A stretch of 64,000 nucleotides of DNA. Origin: Glandiceps talaboti (Eukaryota > Hemichordata > Enteropneusta > Spengelidae). A program made the position numbers and the translations under genes. The notes below the pieces were generated by a model. That model was not told the origin of the DNA. It made no database searches and saw nothing but the letters and a program-made list of their open reading frames with translations. The DNA is taken from the NCBI RefSeq assembly GCF_964340395.1, contig NC_135550.1, positions 8,556,864 through 8,620,863 on the forward strand, in the 5' to 3' direction. This document shows positions 25,187-37,190 of the stretch, piece by piece. The first letter of the stretch is position 1; each line of letters opens with the position of its first letter.

Positions 25187-27150
25187 ACGTAAATAAACAG
25201 ACTTCCGATTTCCAAGTAATACTCTAGTTGATAAATTTCATTCTCCAATAACACATTCTACTTTGAAGTTCTTGGGCAGTGACTGGAAACAACCACAGAT
25301 ACGCGAAGGCCTCGTATTATGGCGTAACACTTACTCCTTGGTTTCGTGGATACTTCATACGTCTCGTCTCGTAGACGGCAGTCGTCACACTTTTTCGTAA
25401 AACAGGTAGCTATTGAGGTGACTTTGGCAAGCCCGACGGCACTTCAAGTGGCAAATATCTTTTTCTGTGTTGCGACGAGATTAGGCAAGGAAAAATCCCA
25501 TCTGAAACGAGTTCACACAATCGAAGACTAAACCCTTCGGCTAGGCTTCGAAAATGTCACAATAAAAGTTCATGAACTGCCTTCAATGCACAACCTTGCC
25601 ATATAAGCCAAGCGAACGATGGATGTCAGGTTGTCAAATTGGCACGACTAGTTAACACTCGCTCTGTAATTCTACAGTCAGTTTTGATGTGGCGACGGTG
25701 ATAACACAACCGTCAACACACTCCAGACCGGTATGTAACTGCACATGTACACACTATTCTATATACAAGAGTTCCATCGATCGTTGTCTCCATGGTGACG
25801 TGTATGAATGGACGCCATTATATAGCGCAAGCGAATCGAACTCAGAAGTATACATCGATAATGCTGAGAACAGAAATATCGATAAACTGGTTATTTTCTT
25901 CTGATTGCTGACTTCAACTTTTTATCTCGACAGATGATTACAACGGCACTATTGTTAATGATTTAATCCGCTTTGGCAGTCACAAAGGAGACCCATCTAT
26001 TTCCCCTACAAAATAGAGTTAAGAATCGAAAGTTTGTCACAATCCATACCCCCATTAATCATATAATATGATGAGCAAAATACGCTATTATCATAACTAG
26101 AATTATTAGAGGGTCACAAGTTGAGTTTGTATGCGTTTGGGATGTCATTTTTTCTGCATATTAAAAAATACTCACAGTATTCTACTTACTGATGTATACT
26201 TAACCACCACTTACGATTGACTGAACTAATACCCAGTATTAGGATAAAACTTATAAACAGTCCGATGACGTAATATATTATCCATACCAAAATGTACAGG
26301 CAGTCCCTACTATGGAATCAACAGTTCTGACAATGTCAAAAACACAAATTGTAATGACGACATTAACATTACACTAAGAATTATTGAATAGTTTAATTGA
26401 ATTTTTTGTCAGTATTTTCACTTGAGTAAAAAGCTTATAAACTCAGCTGTGCGTTCAATAGCATCACCAACATTACAAACAATGTCTTCACTGTAATTCG
26501 GTAAGGTCCTACAAGCAGAGCATTTGGATATAAGTTAATTAATTTTTTCATAGTATATCTTGTCAAGTTGAGATTTACTTGCCCCCCCCCCCAAGAATGG
26601 TGTCATTGTCGGCTTGTCTGTTCTATAGAAAAAAAATGAGGTTTAAATTGAATACGCCTTGTATATTTTTTTTCTATTTTGTGGGAACAAAACGAATTCT
26701 TTTGATGGGTTCCGTGCCCAAGTAGCATACTATCAACAGAACACGATGACGCAGAAAATCATAACAAAATGATACGTCACAGCAATCGTACAAACACAAA
26801 TGATTGAAAGGTAAGGGTACACCAATGATGCTTATATCAAGATCGATTAACGTGTTCCAATATAAAGCTACTTTTCTGTGACCATGAGTAAAATGTAGAG
26901 ATAAACCACTTCTCAAGCTAATAAGTACATACTTTATTTTTGAAAAATAAGATCCAGAGGCAACAACGCAAGTTAATAGACAGGGTGGCACTGTTCTGTC
27001 TACATGGAGCCCATTAGTTACGAACAAACAAGTACACAAGCAAAATAAATGAAAAAAACGAAATATGTGAGAGTAAATGAAAGACCATACACACATGGAT
27101 AACTATTTATAGCTTCCATTATATACGTATACACGTGTATCGGATCATTT
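25187..27150. other. Upstream region of the 484-aa gene and intergenic DNA
   Basis: The first few hundred bases must contain the promoter and 5' UTR of the minus-strand gene; no clear TATA box was identified. The rest is AT-rich with a poly-C patch at about 26582-26592 and no recognised gene. Confidence 0.45.
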
Positions 27151-27179
27151 TTTGAATGTTCGTTCACTTGTCTATTAAT

Positions 27180-27610
27180 CGCTGTTGTTATCTTTGCAAT
27201 ATATATGGATATTGGGCTGTTGTTATGCATGGGCGTGGTCTTATTGCTAGGCATATTTGCATACACCTATTGATGTTTGTTCACTTGTCTAAAGAATCCG
27301 TTGTTATCTTTGTGAAATACACCACCATTTGGCTGTTGCTATGGGCGTGGTCATGGTTGCTATGGGTATTTGCATACATTTTTTGAATGTTTACTCACTT
27401 GCTTAACTTGATGTTGTTAATTAACTAAAATATACAGCCATTTAGTTGTTGCTAAGGGCGTGGTCATGGTTGCTTGGGCCAATTGTGCCAAAATGCTTTG
27501 AAGAAAATCTGTAGAATAACACTTCTAGAAACATCTCATCAAATTTCAGTCTCATTGACCAAACACTTTTTGAGATATAAGTTTTCGACCAAAATTCACA
27601 TGTGTACACC
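27180..27610. repeat. Dispersed repeat with tandem GGGCGTGGTC subunits
   Basis: Three roughly 120-bp subunits follow each other. Each has GTTGTTATCTTTG-like sequence, then GCTGTTGCTATGGGCGTGGTC, then a TATTTGCATA segment. A non-repeated tail with AACACTTCTAGAAACATCT follows. A related copy lies on the opposite strand at 62180-62440, so this is a dispersed family rather than a local satellite. No coding content was recognised. Confidence 0.7.
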
Positions 27611-28262
27611 TAATTTGCATATTACTGGTGAAATCATTATATCTTTATTTTATCAATATGTTATTTTATCGTTATATTATTATTTTATCATGATTTTATC
27701 ATTAATTGACGGGTTTATTATTATTTTGTATTTGATGAATTTTTTATCATTATTTGATGATTTTATCATTATTTTATCATTAATTGAGAGTTTTATTATT
27801 ATTTTGTATTTATTTGATGAATTATATTTCATTATTATTTGACGATGTTACCATTATTTTATTATTATTTTTATCTTTAATTGACGGTCATCATTCAAGG
27901 CAAGCTAAACCATGTTCCCTCTCTCGTACGTCACTCCTTCGAAGTTCCCCAGCAAACGGCAGAAAGTGTAAATACGCACTCCAAGAATGAAATGGTGCCG
28001 TTCGATGCTGTACAGTCTGTTCGTAGATATCCGGATTTTGATTGGAACTTTAGAGTGTTTGACTCACCATACAGCGAGAATTGTGTACAAAGCTGTAACT
28101 TTGATTATTCCCAGTGTTTTCGATAGCATAAAGCTAATACCATTTTACGAAACCCCGGAACACATCGATGAACGCGAACGCCGAGCAGCAATCCCAGTAC
28201 ACTGAAGTAAGATACTAGTATAAAATCCCGAAAGTGTTCCCTGGGAGAGTAGGGAGGTCATT
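27611..28262. other. TTATTATTTTATC low-complexity DNA then unassigned sequence
   Basis: Bases 27640-27880 are an imperfect array of TTATTATTTTATCATT units. From 27880 to 28205 two overlapping frames are open for about 70-80 codons each, without recognisable content. Confidence 0.5.
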
Positions 28263-28604
28263 GGCACTTGTTTCCCGAGCTATATTTCAGAATACAATAA
28301 AGTGTCGATATTATTGACGTACTTGACCGATAATACAAAAATTTATATGAGAGCATAGTATAGAGGCAATGATGTTAAAGGGGTGAAATAACTGTGAGAA
28401 ATAGCTGTGAGTTAACACGGGTCCCGGGGTACGGGTTTGTAGGATCGTGTAAGTCCTGCAAAATATAAGCATTTTGCTGTCTGTAGACTTACGCGATGCT
28501 AGAAACCCGTGTTATTTTACCCCTTAAATACATTATCGGCCAAGTATCTCAATATTATCGATATCTTATTGTATTCTGAAGCAGATCTCGAGGGAATAAG
28601 TGCC
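28263..28604. mobile_element. Long fold-back (MITE-like) element
   Basis: The left half (GGCACTTGTTTCCCGAG, then TTTCAGAATACAATAA, then AACACGGG) recurs in reverse complement through the right half (AACCCGTGTTA, TTATTGTATTCTGAA, then AGTGCC at 28600-28604). The arms pair imperfectly over about 150 bp each, around a centre near 28455-28480. There is no coding capacity and no clear target duplication. Confidence 0.65.
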
Positions 28605-28799
28605 GGGGGGGGGGGGGTAGGCGCTACATTCGAGCTGGACTTGGACCCCGGGACTTGGACTGTCACGGCCGTATTCCTTGCACCTACAGTGCTGCCCACG
28701 TTCATCCATGTGCTGCGTACTGGGTACTGTACCATTCTCTTGTCAATGTTACTGCGTTGTTCGAGGCTTCTTGGCAAGCCCTGACCGCTTCTGTACAAC

Positions 28800-28930
28800 C
28801 GACATTTGTAATGATTGCCGACATTTGTAATAATTTCTATGAACATCAAATGTAATAAAAGTTGCCTATATTTGTAATAAATTGCAAAAAAAAGTAATAA
28901 AACTGCCGAAATTTGTAATAAAAAATGACA
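28800..28930. repeat. Degenerate outlier of the TTTGTAATAA minisatellite
   Basis: About five degenerate units containing GACATTTGTAATAA-like sequence. The main array starts about 0.9 kb further on, past a microsatellite and unique sequence. Confidence 0.75.
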
Positions 28931-29108
28931 TTAAGGAGGGTCCTTCCTTCCACACTAAAAAATTGGTTATCTAAATAAAGAAATCCAAGAATGCAAAATC
29001 ATCACGTCAAACGAAAGTAGATTCAACAAGCATTAATTAAATTGATGAATATACTAATTAACTGTATAATTAAATAAGTTATTAATAGTTCAATCAATCC
29101 GCATATTC

Positions 29109-29330
29109 ATGTATGTATGTATGTATGTATGTATGTATGTATGTATGTATGTATGTATGTATGTATGTATGTATGTGTGTGTGTGTGTGTGTGTGCGTGC
29201 GTGCGTGCACACACGTACGAACGTACGTATGTATGTATGTATCTATCTATCTATGCATGCATGTGTGTATGTATGTATGTATGTATGTATGTATGTATGT
29301 ATGTATGTATGTATGTATGTATGTATGTGA
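29109..29330. repeat. (GTAT)n compound microsatellite
   Basis: GTAT arrays flank a GT/GCGT/ACGT/CTAT segment; a GAAT/GAAC-type run continues to about 29430. ORFs across it are artefacts. Confidence 0.97.
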
Positions 29331-29430
29331 TAACGAAGTGCAAGAATGATTGAACAAATTAATGAACGAACGAACGAATAAATGAACAAATAAATAAATG
29401 AATGAATGAATGAACGAAAGAACGAATGAA

Positions 29431-29830
29431 TGATATTTTGCAATTCAACAGAATGTATTAGAAAATATGTGTTCGCGTGACATTTGCATTAAATTTGTGA
29501 GATTTGTCGCCACTGATATGAATCGATTTGATTTATACCATCAATGTTTGAATACAGCAGCCCCCCCCCCCTTCATATAATTACAGCAGTTTTCTATTCT
29601 TCATCAAGCTATTCAATTTAGTGGGGTTTTCGAGGGTGTGTATGATGGTTTAGTGAGCAGTGCACTTAGGTAGTAGTTCATCTAAAATTCTCTAAAATAA
29701 TTAATCTCATCTTCTTTTCAATTAAATCAGTATTTGAACTTCTGGAATGGTTTATAATAGCACAGCCAAATATGTTTTGACCAGGATATACAACATTACA
29801 AAACTGTTTGTATATTTACAGAAAACTTGT
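29431..29830. other. Unique AT-rich spacer
   Basis: This separates the GTAT microsatellite from the main minisatellite. It contains a poly-C run at about 29561-29570 and no gene. Confidence 0.5.
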
Positions 29831-29849
29831 AACAATTACGAGTACACCT

Positions 29850-31600
29850 GTAATAAAGTTGTTGAAAACTTGTAATAAAATTGCCGACATTGGTAATAAA
29901 CTAAAGACATTTGTAATAAAATTGCCGACATTTGTAATAAAATCGTCGACATTTGTAATAAACTAACATTTGTAATACAGTTGAGGACATTTGTAATAAA
30001 CTAATGACATTTGTAATAAAATTGCCGACATTTGTAATAAACTAAAGACATTTGTAATAAAATTGCCGACATTTGTAATAAACTAACGACGTTTGTAATA
30101 AAATTGCCAACATTGGTAATAAACTAACGACATTTGTAATAAAACTGTCGACATTTGTAATAAACTAACCACGTTTGTAATACAATTGAGGACATTTGTA
30201 ATAAACTAACGACATTTGTAATAAAATTGTCGACATTTGTAATAAACTAACCACGTTTGTAATACAGTTGAGGACATTTGTAATAAACTAATGACATTTG
30301 TAATAAAATTGCCGACATTTGTTTATAAATTAACGACATTTGTAATAAAATTGCCGACATTGGTAATAAACTAACGACATTTGTAATAAAATTGCCGACA
30401 TTTGTAATAAACTAACGACAGTTGTAATAAAATTGCCGACATTGGTAAATAAACTAACGACAATTGTAATAAAATTGCCGACATTTGTAATAAACTAACG
30501 ACATTTGTAATAAAATTGCCGACATTTGTAATAAAATCGTCGACATTTGTAATAAACTAACATTTGTAATACAGTTGAGGACATTTGTAATAAACTAATG
30601 ACATTTGTAATAAAATTGCCGACATTTGTAATAAACTAAAGACATTTGTAATAAAATTGCCAACATTGGTAATAAACTAACGACATTTGTAATAAAACTG
30701 TCGACATTTGTAATAAACTAACCACGTTTGTAATACAATTGAGGACATTTGTAATAAACTAACGACGTTTGTAATACAATTGAGGACATTTGTAATAAAC
30801 TAACGACATTTGTAATAAAATTGTCGACATTTGTAATAAACTAACCACGTTTGTAATACAGTTGAGGACATTTGTAATAAACTAATGACATTTGTAATAA
30901 AATTGCCGACATTTGTAATAAATTAACGACATTTGTAATAAAATTGCCGACATTGGTAATAAACTAACGACATTTGTAATAAAATTGCCGACATTTGTAA
31001 TAAACTAACGACAGTTGTAATAAAATTGCCGACATTGGTAAATAAACTAACGACAATTGTAATAAAATTGCCGACATTTGTAATAAACTAACGACATTTG
31101 TAATAAAATTGCCGACATTTGTAATAAACTAACGACAATTGTAATAAAATTGCCGACATTTGTAATAAACTAACGACAGTTGTAATAAAATTGCCGACAT
31201 TGGTAATAAACTAAAGACATTGTAATAAAATTGCCGACATTTGTAATAAACTAACAACATTTGTAATAAAATTGCCGACATTGGTAATAAACTAAAGACA
31301 TTGTAATAAAATCGTCGACATTTGTAATAAACTAACATTTGTAGTACAATTGAGGACATTTGTAATAAACTAACGACAATTGTAATAAAATTGCCGACAT
31401 TTGTAATAAACTAACGACAATTGTAATAAAATTGCCGACATTTGTAATAAACTAACAACATTTGTAATAACATTGCCGACATTTGTAATAAACTAACAAC
31501 ATTTGTAATAAAATTGTCAACATTTGTAATAAACTAACAACATTTGTAATACAATTGAGGACATTTGTAATAAACTAACGACGTTTGTAATAAAATGGTC
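29850..31600. repeat. ~1.75-kb minisatellite of ~20-bp GACATTTGTAATAA units with higher-order structure
   Basis: The array alternates a 21-bp unit (GACATTTGTAATAAAATTGCC) with a 20-bp unit (GACATTTGTAATAAACTAAC), giving a ~41-bp dimer. Variant units (GTCGAC, CCACGT, TTGAGG types) recur in the same order. A distinctive TCGTCGAC-to-TTGAGG block starts near 29945 and again near 30539, a higher-order period of about 594 bp. It appears a third time near 31314 at a longer distance. AATAA occurs in nearly every unit, and short minus-strand ORFs across the array (e.g. 31129-31359) are repeat artefacts. Confidence 0.95.
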
Positions 31601-32589
31601 GCTAGTAATCGTGCCTGTGTATAATAATCATACAGATTGATTCGAGTACATGTGGTGTATTCAACATTCCGTTTGAGATACAGCTTCAAAATAAAACAGA
31701 CATCACTAGCACTCTTTCCTTTTGATTACGGAAAATGAAAACTACCCACTGGAAAATCACGTTCTCCGTGTGCACAAGTAATCATGCTGGGTTTCCTCTG
31801 GCTATTGAAAACTGGTAGTAAATTTTACTAAATTGGGTTAAAAATTTGTAGTAAATTTCAAAAGTTGCTAGTCACGTTTAACCACACGTCAAGCTTCATA
31901 ATATTGTAGCCGGGACTTATGAAATGTGTCAAATATGTTGGTCTGTTTATCAATTGATAGTATTCATACTTTATTTGATAAAGGGGAAGGGGACTAGTAA
32001 TAAAGCAGAAGGGGGCTCTGAACATTGTCAACATTATATCAATGTATGGTATTTTGTTTACCAGATAACCAACTATGGGGGCTGTTAGATCAAGTTTTTA
32101 GTTGCGGATGTATCTTCCAAAACAATGGGCAATTCTTCATAACAGATTGTTCCAATAAGGGACCGGTCAGTTTCTTCAGCCGGGGGGGGGGGGGAGGGGC
32201 GGTGGATTCTTAAATTGGGCCGACAAAAAGTCACTGACCCCCCTATCTGTAAAATCAAAAACAGGCTGACCCCCCCCCTATCACTTAATTCTAAAACATG
32301 ATGACACCCCCCCCCCGCATATATATAATATTCCCATGACAGGTATTTTTTTTATCGTGGCTCAGTGTGGACTGCTTGACTGTCTTGCATCTACTTTATA
32401 AGATCCTGGGTTAGCATTATCATAATTGTAATTATTGACTACACAGGGTAAATATATTCCAAAAGGAGTTTAATATCATGTTGACAGTGAAAGATATTGG
32501 AAAGCTTGAGCAGGGAATATGTATATCTCTTATGGGGGGTCCTAGGGGGTCTCCCCCTAGAAGTCCTGGAGGTTTTTTACTCTGAAAAG
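31601..32589. other. Flank of the acyltransferase duplication, shared with 47.5 kb
   Basis: Bases 31706-31780 and 32093-32150 are closely similar to 47502-47580 and 47581-47645, so this region belongs to the same duplicated block. Poly-G and poly-C patches lie at about 32181-32200, 32268-32278 and 32306-32315. No gene is recognised. Confidence 0.6.
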
Positions 32590-34800
32590 TCAATTTTGAG
32601 ACTATTCAGACCCTTTCAGACAAGAATTTCCAAGCTTTACAAGAAAGACAGCACCAACATGTAAAAAGCAACTACACAGGGTTGAAATATTTTTGAAATA
32701 TACTTTGATAGCATCTTGACAGTTAGAGGGGAAGAGCTTGAAACTGGGATATGCCCACCTCATGTGGGGGATCCAAAGGGGTCTCCCTCTAGAAGCCCTC
32801 GAGGATTTTTACTCTTAAAGCCAATTTTTAGGCTATTCAGACCCTTTCAAGCAATAACTTAATCCATGCTTTACAAGACAGCACCATCAAGTATCAGAAA
32901 CTATTCTTTATAACTCACACAGGGTTGAATTATGTGGCATCATTATTTACATGTAGTAAAAGGTCAGCACATCTACTGGTAGTATCATTGGTTGGGGAGA
33001 TTTGGAGTTTAAGGCAATTTTAGACTACCTTGGCAAACATTTCACATCTTTAAAAGACTATCATCTCAAATTAGAATTGGGTGAAAATATTTAAGAAAAG
33101 TTTAATACCATTATGACTGTAAAAAGGTTGTTGGTGCATCTGAGTAATGGTTGAATGCTTGAGTGACCTCTGGGGGTAAGGGAGTCCTTGGGCGTTTTCC
33201 CCTGGCAGATCTGCAGTTTTTTGCTTCTATTAAGGCAATGTTTAGGTTATTCATAGCCTTTGAGGTAATATTTCCAAGCTTCGAATAGCTAACGTAAATG
33301 TAAGTTTTAAATGAGTTTCCCATGTCACATAAAAATGGCCCCGTAACATTGGTATAGTGGCATTAATATTGCATGTATAGTAAATAAAGTCATCGGTATG
33401 TTAGAGAACTTTAGGTGGTCATACCTAGTGTATAATAGAAACTGGAATCTGATGAGATGTGATGATTTGTAGTGTCAATAACATGTAGTGTCCAAATAGA
33501 AAGTGTATTAATCCCTTCTGACAAGTTCATAGTGACGAGTAGGGAACATTTTAGATTAACTTCTTTTATAAACTATCTATGAAGATTACCATTACGAAAC
33601 CTTCAAGTTCACTTTTGCCCCAAAGTGCAATATAAGTGAAGCACTGATTGTGAAACAGCCAAGCATTTACATGACATGTTCTGTAACTAGTGTGGTAGCT
33701 AGGTAATACATGTATATGTATATTTATAGTTATGCTTGAACTAATAAGTAAGAATTCATGTAAGAAACAGGGAGAAAACCAAATATTTACATATACCACA
33801 TTTCAGACAACTTGCTATATGCCATCGTAGAAAAAGGATTTTTTTCTTCTAGCACAATCCAAAACACAATTGCCCCCATCCACAATTTTGAAAACAGCAT
33901 GACCCCCCCCCCTACTGCCAATTTCAAAAACAGGGTGACCCCCCCCTCCCAATCCACCGGTCCCCCCCCCAGGCCAAAGAAACTGACCGGTCCCTAATGG
34001 AGTCAATATATTGTCAAAATTCGGACACCACTCAAACTACATCCAAGGGTTGGTAACATAACATTCAATCCTATAATTAATATGTCACTACCATAAGAGA
34101 CAATGACATAACACTGGGACTTACAAAACACGACCAGTGTAAACAAATCAATCTACCATGCCAGCAAACACGGGAATGATGTTTTACATGTAATAACATA
34201 AACTGCGACTGATGAAGAAACCCAAATTGTCGGTATCGAAATGCCTTACAAGTACCATCGTCGCAAACCACGACCTGTTTTACGGCAACGTTCTTAACGG
34301 GCCTCCCACAGGTATTTCGAAATGTAGTGGTAGAATAATAACTCTGGTTTGCGAGAATGTACAAGTACAAGAAGGGTCAACAACTATCGACCCGGGGGCA
34401 TATTGCCGATTGCTTTGCTACAAAATCTAGACCACATGATTTTGTCGTAACAAGTCGTTTTGTCTCGAACGCTAATATTGGAAAAAAACCGATAACTTCT
34501 ATATTACTGACCAATCATGAAACGTGAAACAATTTTAAAATTAAGTGAGCTACAAACGCTTTGCAGTCACGTAGGCATGTCTAGGGTCCAGGCGCTGTAT
34601 GACTGCCTTAGTATACGTGTAATTCTATAGTAAATTTTACGACTCACTCAATGAAAAAAATCGTAAACGTCCCAAAAAAATCGTAATTTACGAAATGCTA
34701 ATCCACACAGCCATTCAGTACTGCAGTATTTTGGGCATTGTCATGGATAGAGGCAGTCTGTTGTCCTGGGCATGCGCATTGAATATCGACAAACAACAAC

Positions 34801-36311
34801 ATGGCCTCTTCCATAATAAGTAGCAGCAGTATTTGTCAGAAAATTTGTCACATGATGCAACACCGCAGAGTGGTAACTCTACTAGGTAATCACACCCTAA
34901 GAATAGGGTGTCAGCGTAATATAGCTGAGGACAGGTACCATCGTAGGTTGGATGAGTATGAAGCCTACCTAGATAAAATCCACCAATGGGGCCTAGCATC
35001 TCCCTCCATGGCTGTCTTACTAAAGTGTAAGACTGAACTAACAGTCAAACAGATGCAGAAAGCATTGGATATGGTAAGACAACTCCACCCTTCTTTGAGT
35101 GCTCGCATTACAAAATTGCCACATGGTGCTGGGTTCAAGAGATATTTCCAAGATGTGCCCAATGAAGGTACTGCAGATTTACACATGGTGTCTGAGAGTG
35201 TGGATGATTGGGGAGCTGTAATTTCACGTGAGTTGGGGATACCTGTTGACTCGGCTCGTGGACCATTATGGAGGTGTAGGTTGTTACAAGGATACTGGTC
35301 TGATTTGGGCACCGAAGACTGTGAAACTAGAGTTTACAAGACAGGCTTTGTCTTCACATCTCATCACTCAATTCTAGATGGTTTATCTCTGTGGCAAGTG
35401 TGTCAACAAGTGGTCAAAAACCTTACCTGATAGCCATGGGAGAAAACCATAGTGTCATTAAAAGTCAGCAATTCCCTCCATCATGTAAAGAGTTAATTTC
35501 AGAGCAAAACAAGGATGCAATGAGTGTAGTTCCTTCTGCAGTACAAGACACAGAAGAAGCAACAACACATTTTCTAGAGCGATTTCCACCTGAAACTTTG
35601 ACAGACAGCTCTATAAAAGCACAGGATCGAATCCATCCTTTTACGATTCAAAAGAATTTGACAGCACGATTGGTACGAAAGGCAAAGGAATATGGTACTG
35701 GACTAAATGATGTTCTGACAGCTGCAGCAACATTGGCAATGATATCTATGATAAGAGATGGTAATGTGACCAAGAGGGAGGTCTTACATTGTACGGTAAT
35801 GGTGTCTCTCAGGAGATATTTTGAAGAATTAAATACAAACAACTTGGGGAATTACATATCCTACCTTCCTCTTAGCACATCAGTAATGCCAAAGTCTTTA
35901 CGAACACAAGATTTTTGGCAACTAGTCTGCTACATACATGAAGAAATACACGGCGGTATTTTGACCAAAATACCTTTAGCGCTTCAGAAGACTTCGTCTT
36001 CCATGGTGAAAGGTACCGATAATGCTGATGTAGAATTCACAGCGGAATGTTTAGATATAAAGCACTGCTTTGAGAGAGCATCGTTTTTTATGAATAATTT
36101 GGGAAGACAGGAAGTTTTGGAAGATCAGCTGATAGGTGTTGATTCCTGTTACCTTGCTGTTGCTGGTGTACTGAATGCTTTTGGTCATAGTGTGGTCGGT
36201 TTCCATGACAAGATTTTCTGGAGTCTTGGCTACAACACACATATTGTGTCTACAAACAACGCTGAATTATACTCACAGCTGATTCTCCATATTCTCGAAG
36301 AGAGTTGTTAA
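34801..36311 (+). pseudogene. Condensation-domain-type acyltransferase, copy 1, frameshifted
   Basis: The start at 34801 matches the start of the intact copy at 40579. The N-terminal part ends at TGA 35428-35430; the remainder continues from there to TAA 36309-36311 in the next frame. At 35422-35427 this copy reads CCTTACC where the intact copy reads CCTTAACC, so a single missing A causes the break. Both halves are otherwise open and retain the HHSILDG active-site motif (first His at residue 188). The upstream half alone would contain the motif but lack the C-terminal half of the fold. A very recent loss, a polymorphism or an assembly error are all possible. A 30-bp perfect hairpin lies 10 bases past the final stop. 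Confidence 0.8.
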
Positions 36312-36320
36312 TGTGGTACC

Positions 36321-36396
36321 ATTATCACACTGGACAAACATTCGATCATGTATAAACTAGTATAAGCATGATCGAATGTTTGTCCAGTGTGATAAT
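36321..36396. repeat. Perfect 30-bp inverted repeat hairpin
   Basis: Arms 36321-36350 and 36367-36396 are exact reverse complements around a 16-base spacer. The hairpin starts exactly where this copy stops resembling the 3' flank of the intact copy (after GTGGTACC). If transcribed it would form a very stable stem in the 3' UTR. Confidence 0.95.
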
Positions 36397-36985
36397 CTCC
36401 CAGCAGATGAGAGATAAAGCAAACTGTTAATGTAAGTGATCTCTCCCCAATTATAAGATTAGGAATGTTTTAATTTCGATAAGATGAGAAGAATGGACAA
36501 GGTGTCTTTATTTAGTCAATAAAGAAAAGAGAGAATTACATACAGCCTCAGACTGCTAGTGGTCTGAGATATAGCTGAGAGCAAAGTAACCAGGGAAAGA
36601 AAAAGAGATAGTTTTAAAACTGAATGAGTGAATTGATCAATATCACACACAAAATAAGTTATATTGCACCACAAAAATTGATCATTCAATCGATCAATCA
36701 TTCAACCAAATAATAAATCAATCAATCAATAAATAAACCGATCGATCGATCAATGAATCAGTTACATGCTCGCTGCCCCCTGTGGTAGTACTCGTAGTTT
36801 CAAATGTACTCTAGTTTATAGTTTAGTGCTATTCCGTCATCAAATCTTTCAGATCATTCTTTCAAGTTGACATCCAGACCATCTTGTTAATAACAAGTTC
36901 TTTATTGTGTGATAATGATATGTAATAAATATAGCTCGATACATGATAGATATTTTCCAGGTTCAGGCAGCTGTCTTCTCTTCTA
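36397..36985. other. Unit 1-specific 3' flank of acyltransferase copy 1
   Basis: An AATAAA at 36519-36524 is a possible poly(A) signal. AATC/GATC-type repeats lie at about 36680-36760. Similarity with unit 2 resumes near 36790. Confidence 0.5.
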
Positions 36986-36989
36986 TTTC

Positions 36990-37190
36990 GGAATTTAGGT
37001 CTTGTCATTTATAAACTTTATCAACTAGGTGTTGGAAAATATAGTTTTGAATTATGTAATGGATATCTTCCTCAACATTTGAATGATTACTTCAAAAGTG
37101 TAGACCATAGATATGAAACTTGGCGTAGGTGTTATCAAAATCTATCTATTCCTATCACACACGGCTGTGGACAACTTTCAATCTCATATG
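36990..37190 (+). mobile_element. LINE reverse-transcriptase C-terminal remnant, unit 1 copy
   Basis: An NGYLPQHLNDYF-like reading at about 37062-37100 continues through HRYET to SISYA, then is cut off by the dispersed repeat that starts near 37191. The paralogous segment in unit 2 (42990-43281) continues for another ~35 codons to a stop, so this copy has lost about 180-200 bp. Confidence 0.65.

Noticed and set aside
31129-31359. Minus-strand ORF with repeated YYKCRQFYYN-like units
   Set aside because: It lies wholly inside the minisatellite, and the periodicity of the protein is that of the DNA repeat.
29850-31600. CRISPR-like or regulatory repeat array
   Set aside because: Units are contiguous with no unique spacers and the host is eukaryotic. 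It is a minisatellite.
33111-33323. 70-codon minus-strand ORF duplicated at 38889-39101
   Set aside because: It is part of the duplicated non-coding flank. The third copy near 48.7-48.9 kb does not keep the frame clean, which argues against coding.
34077-34430. Conserved overlapping ORFs on both strands upstream of acyltransferase copy 1, repeated at 39856-40209 in unit 2
   Set aside because: Conservation follows from the recent segmental duplication and does not indicate coding. Neither strand gives a recognisable protein.
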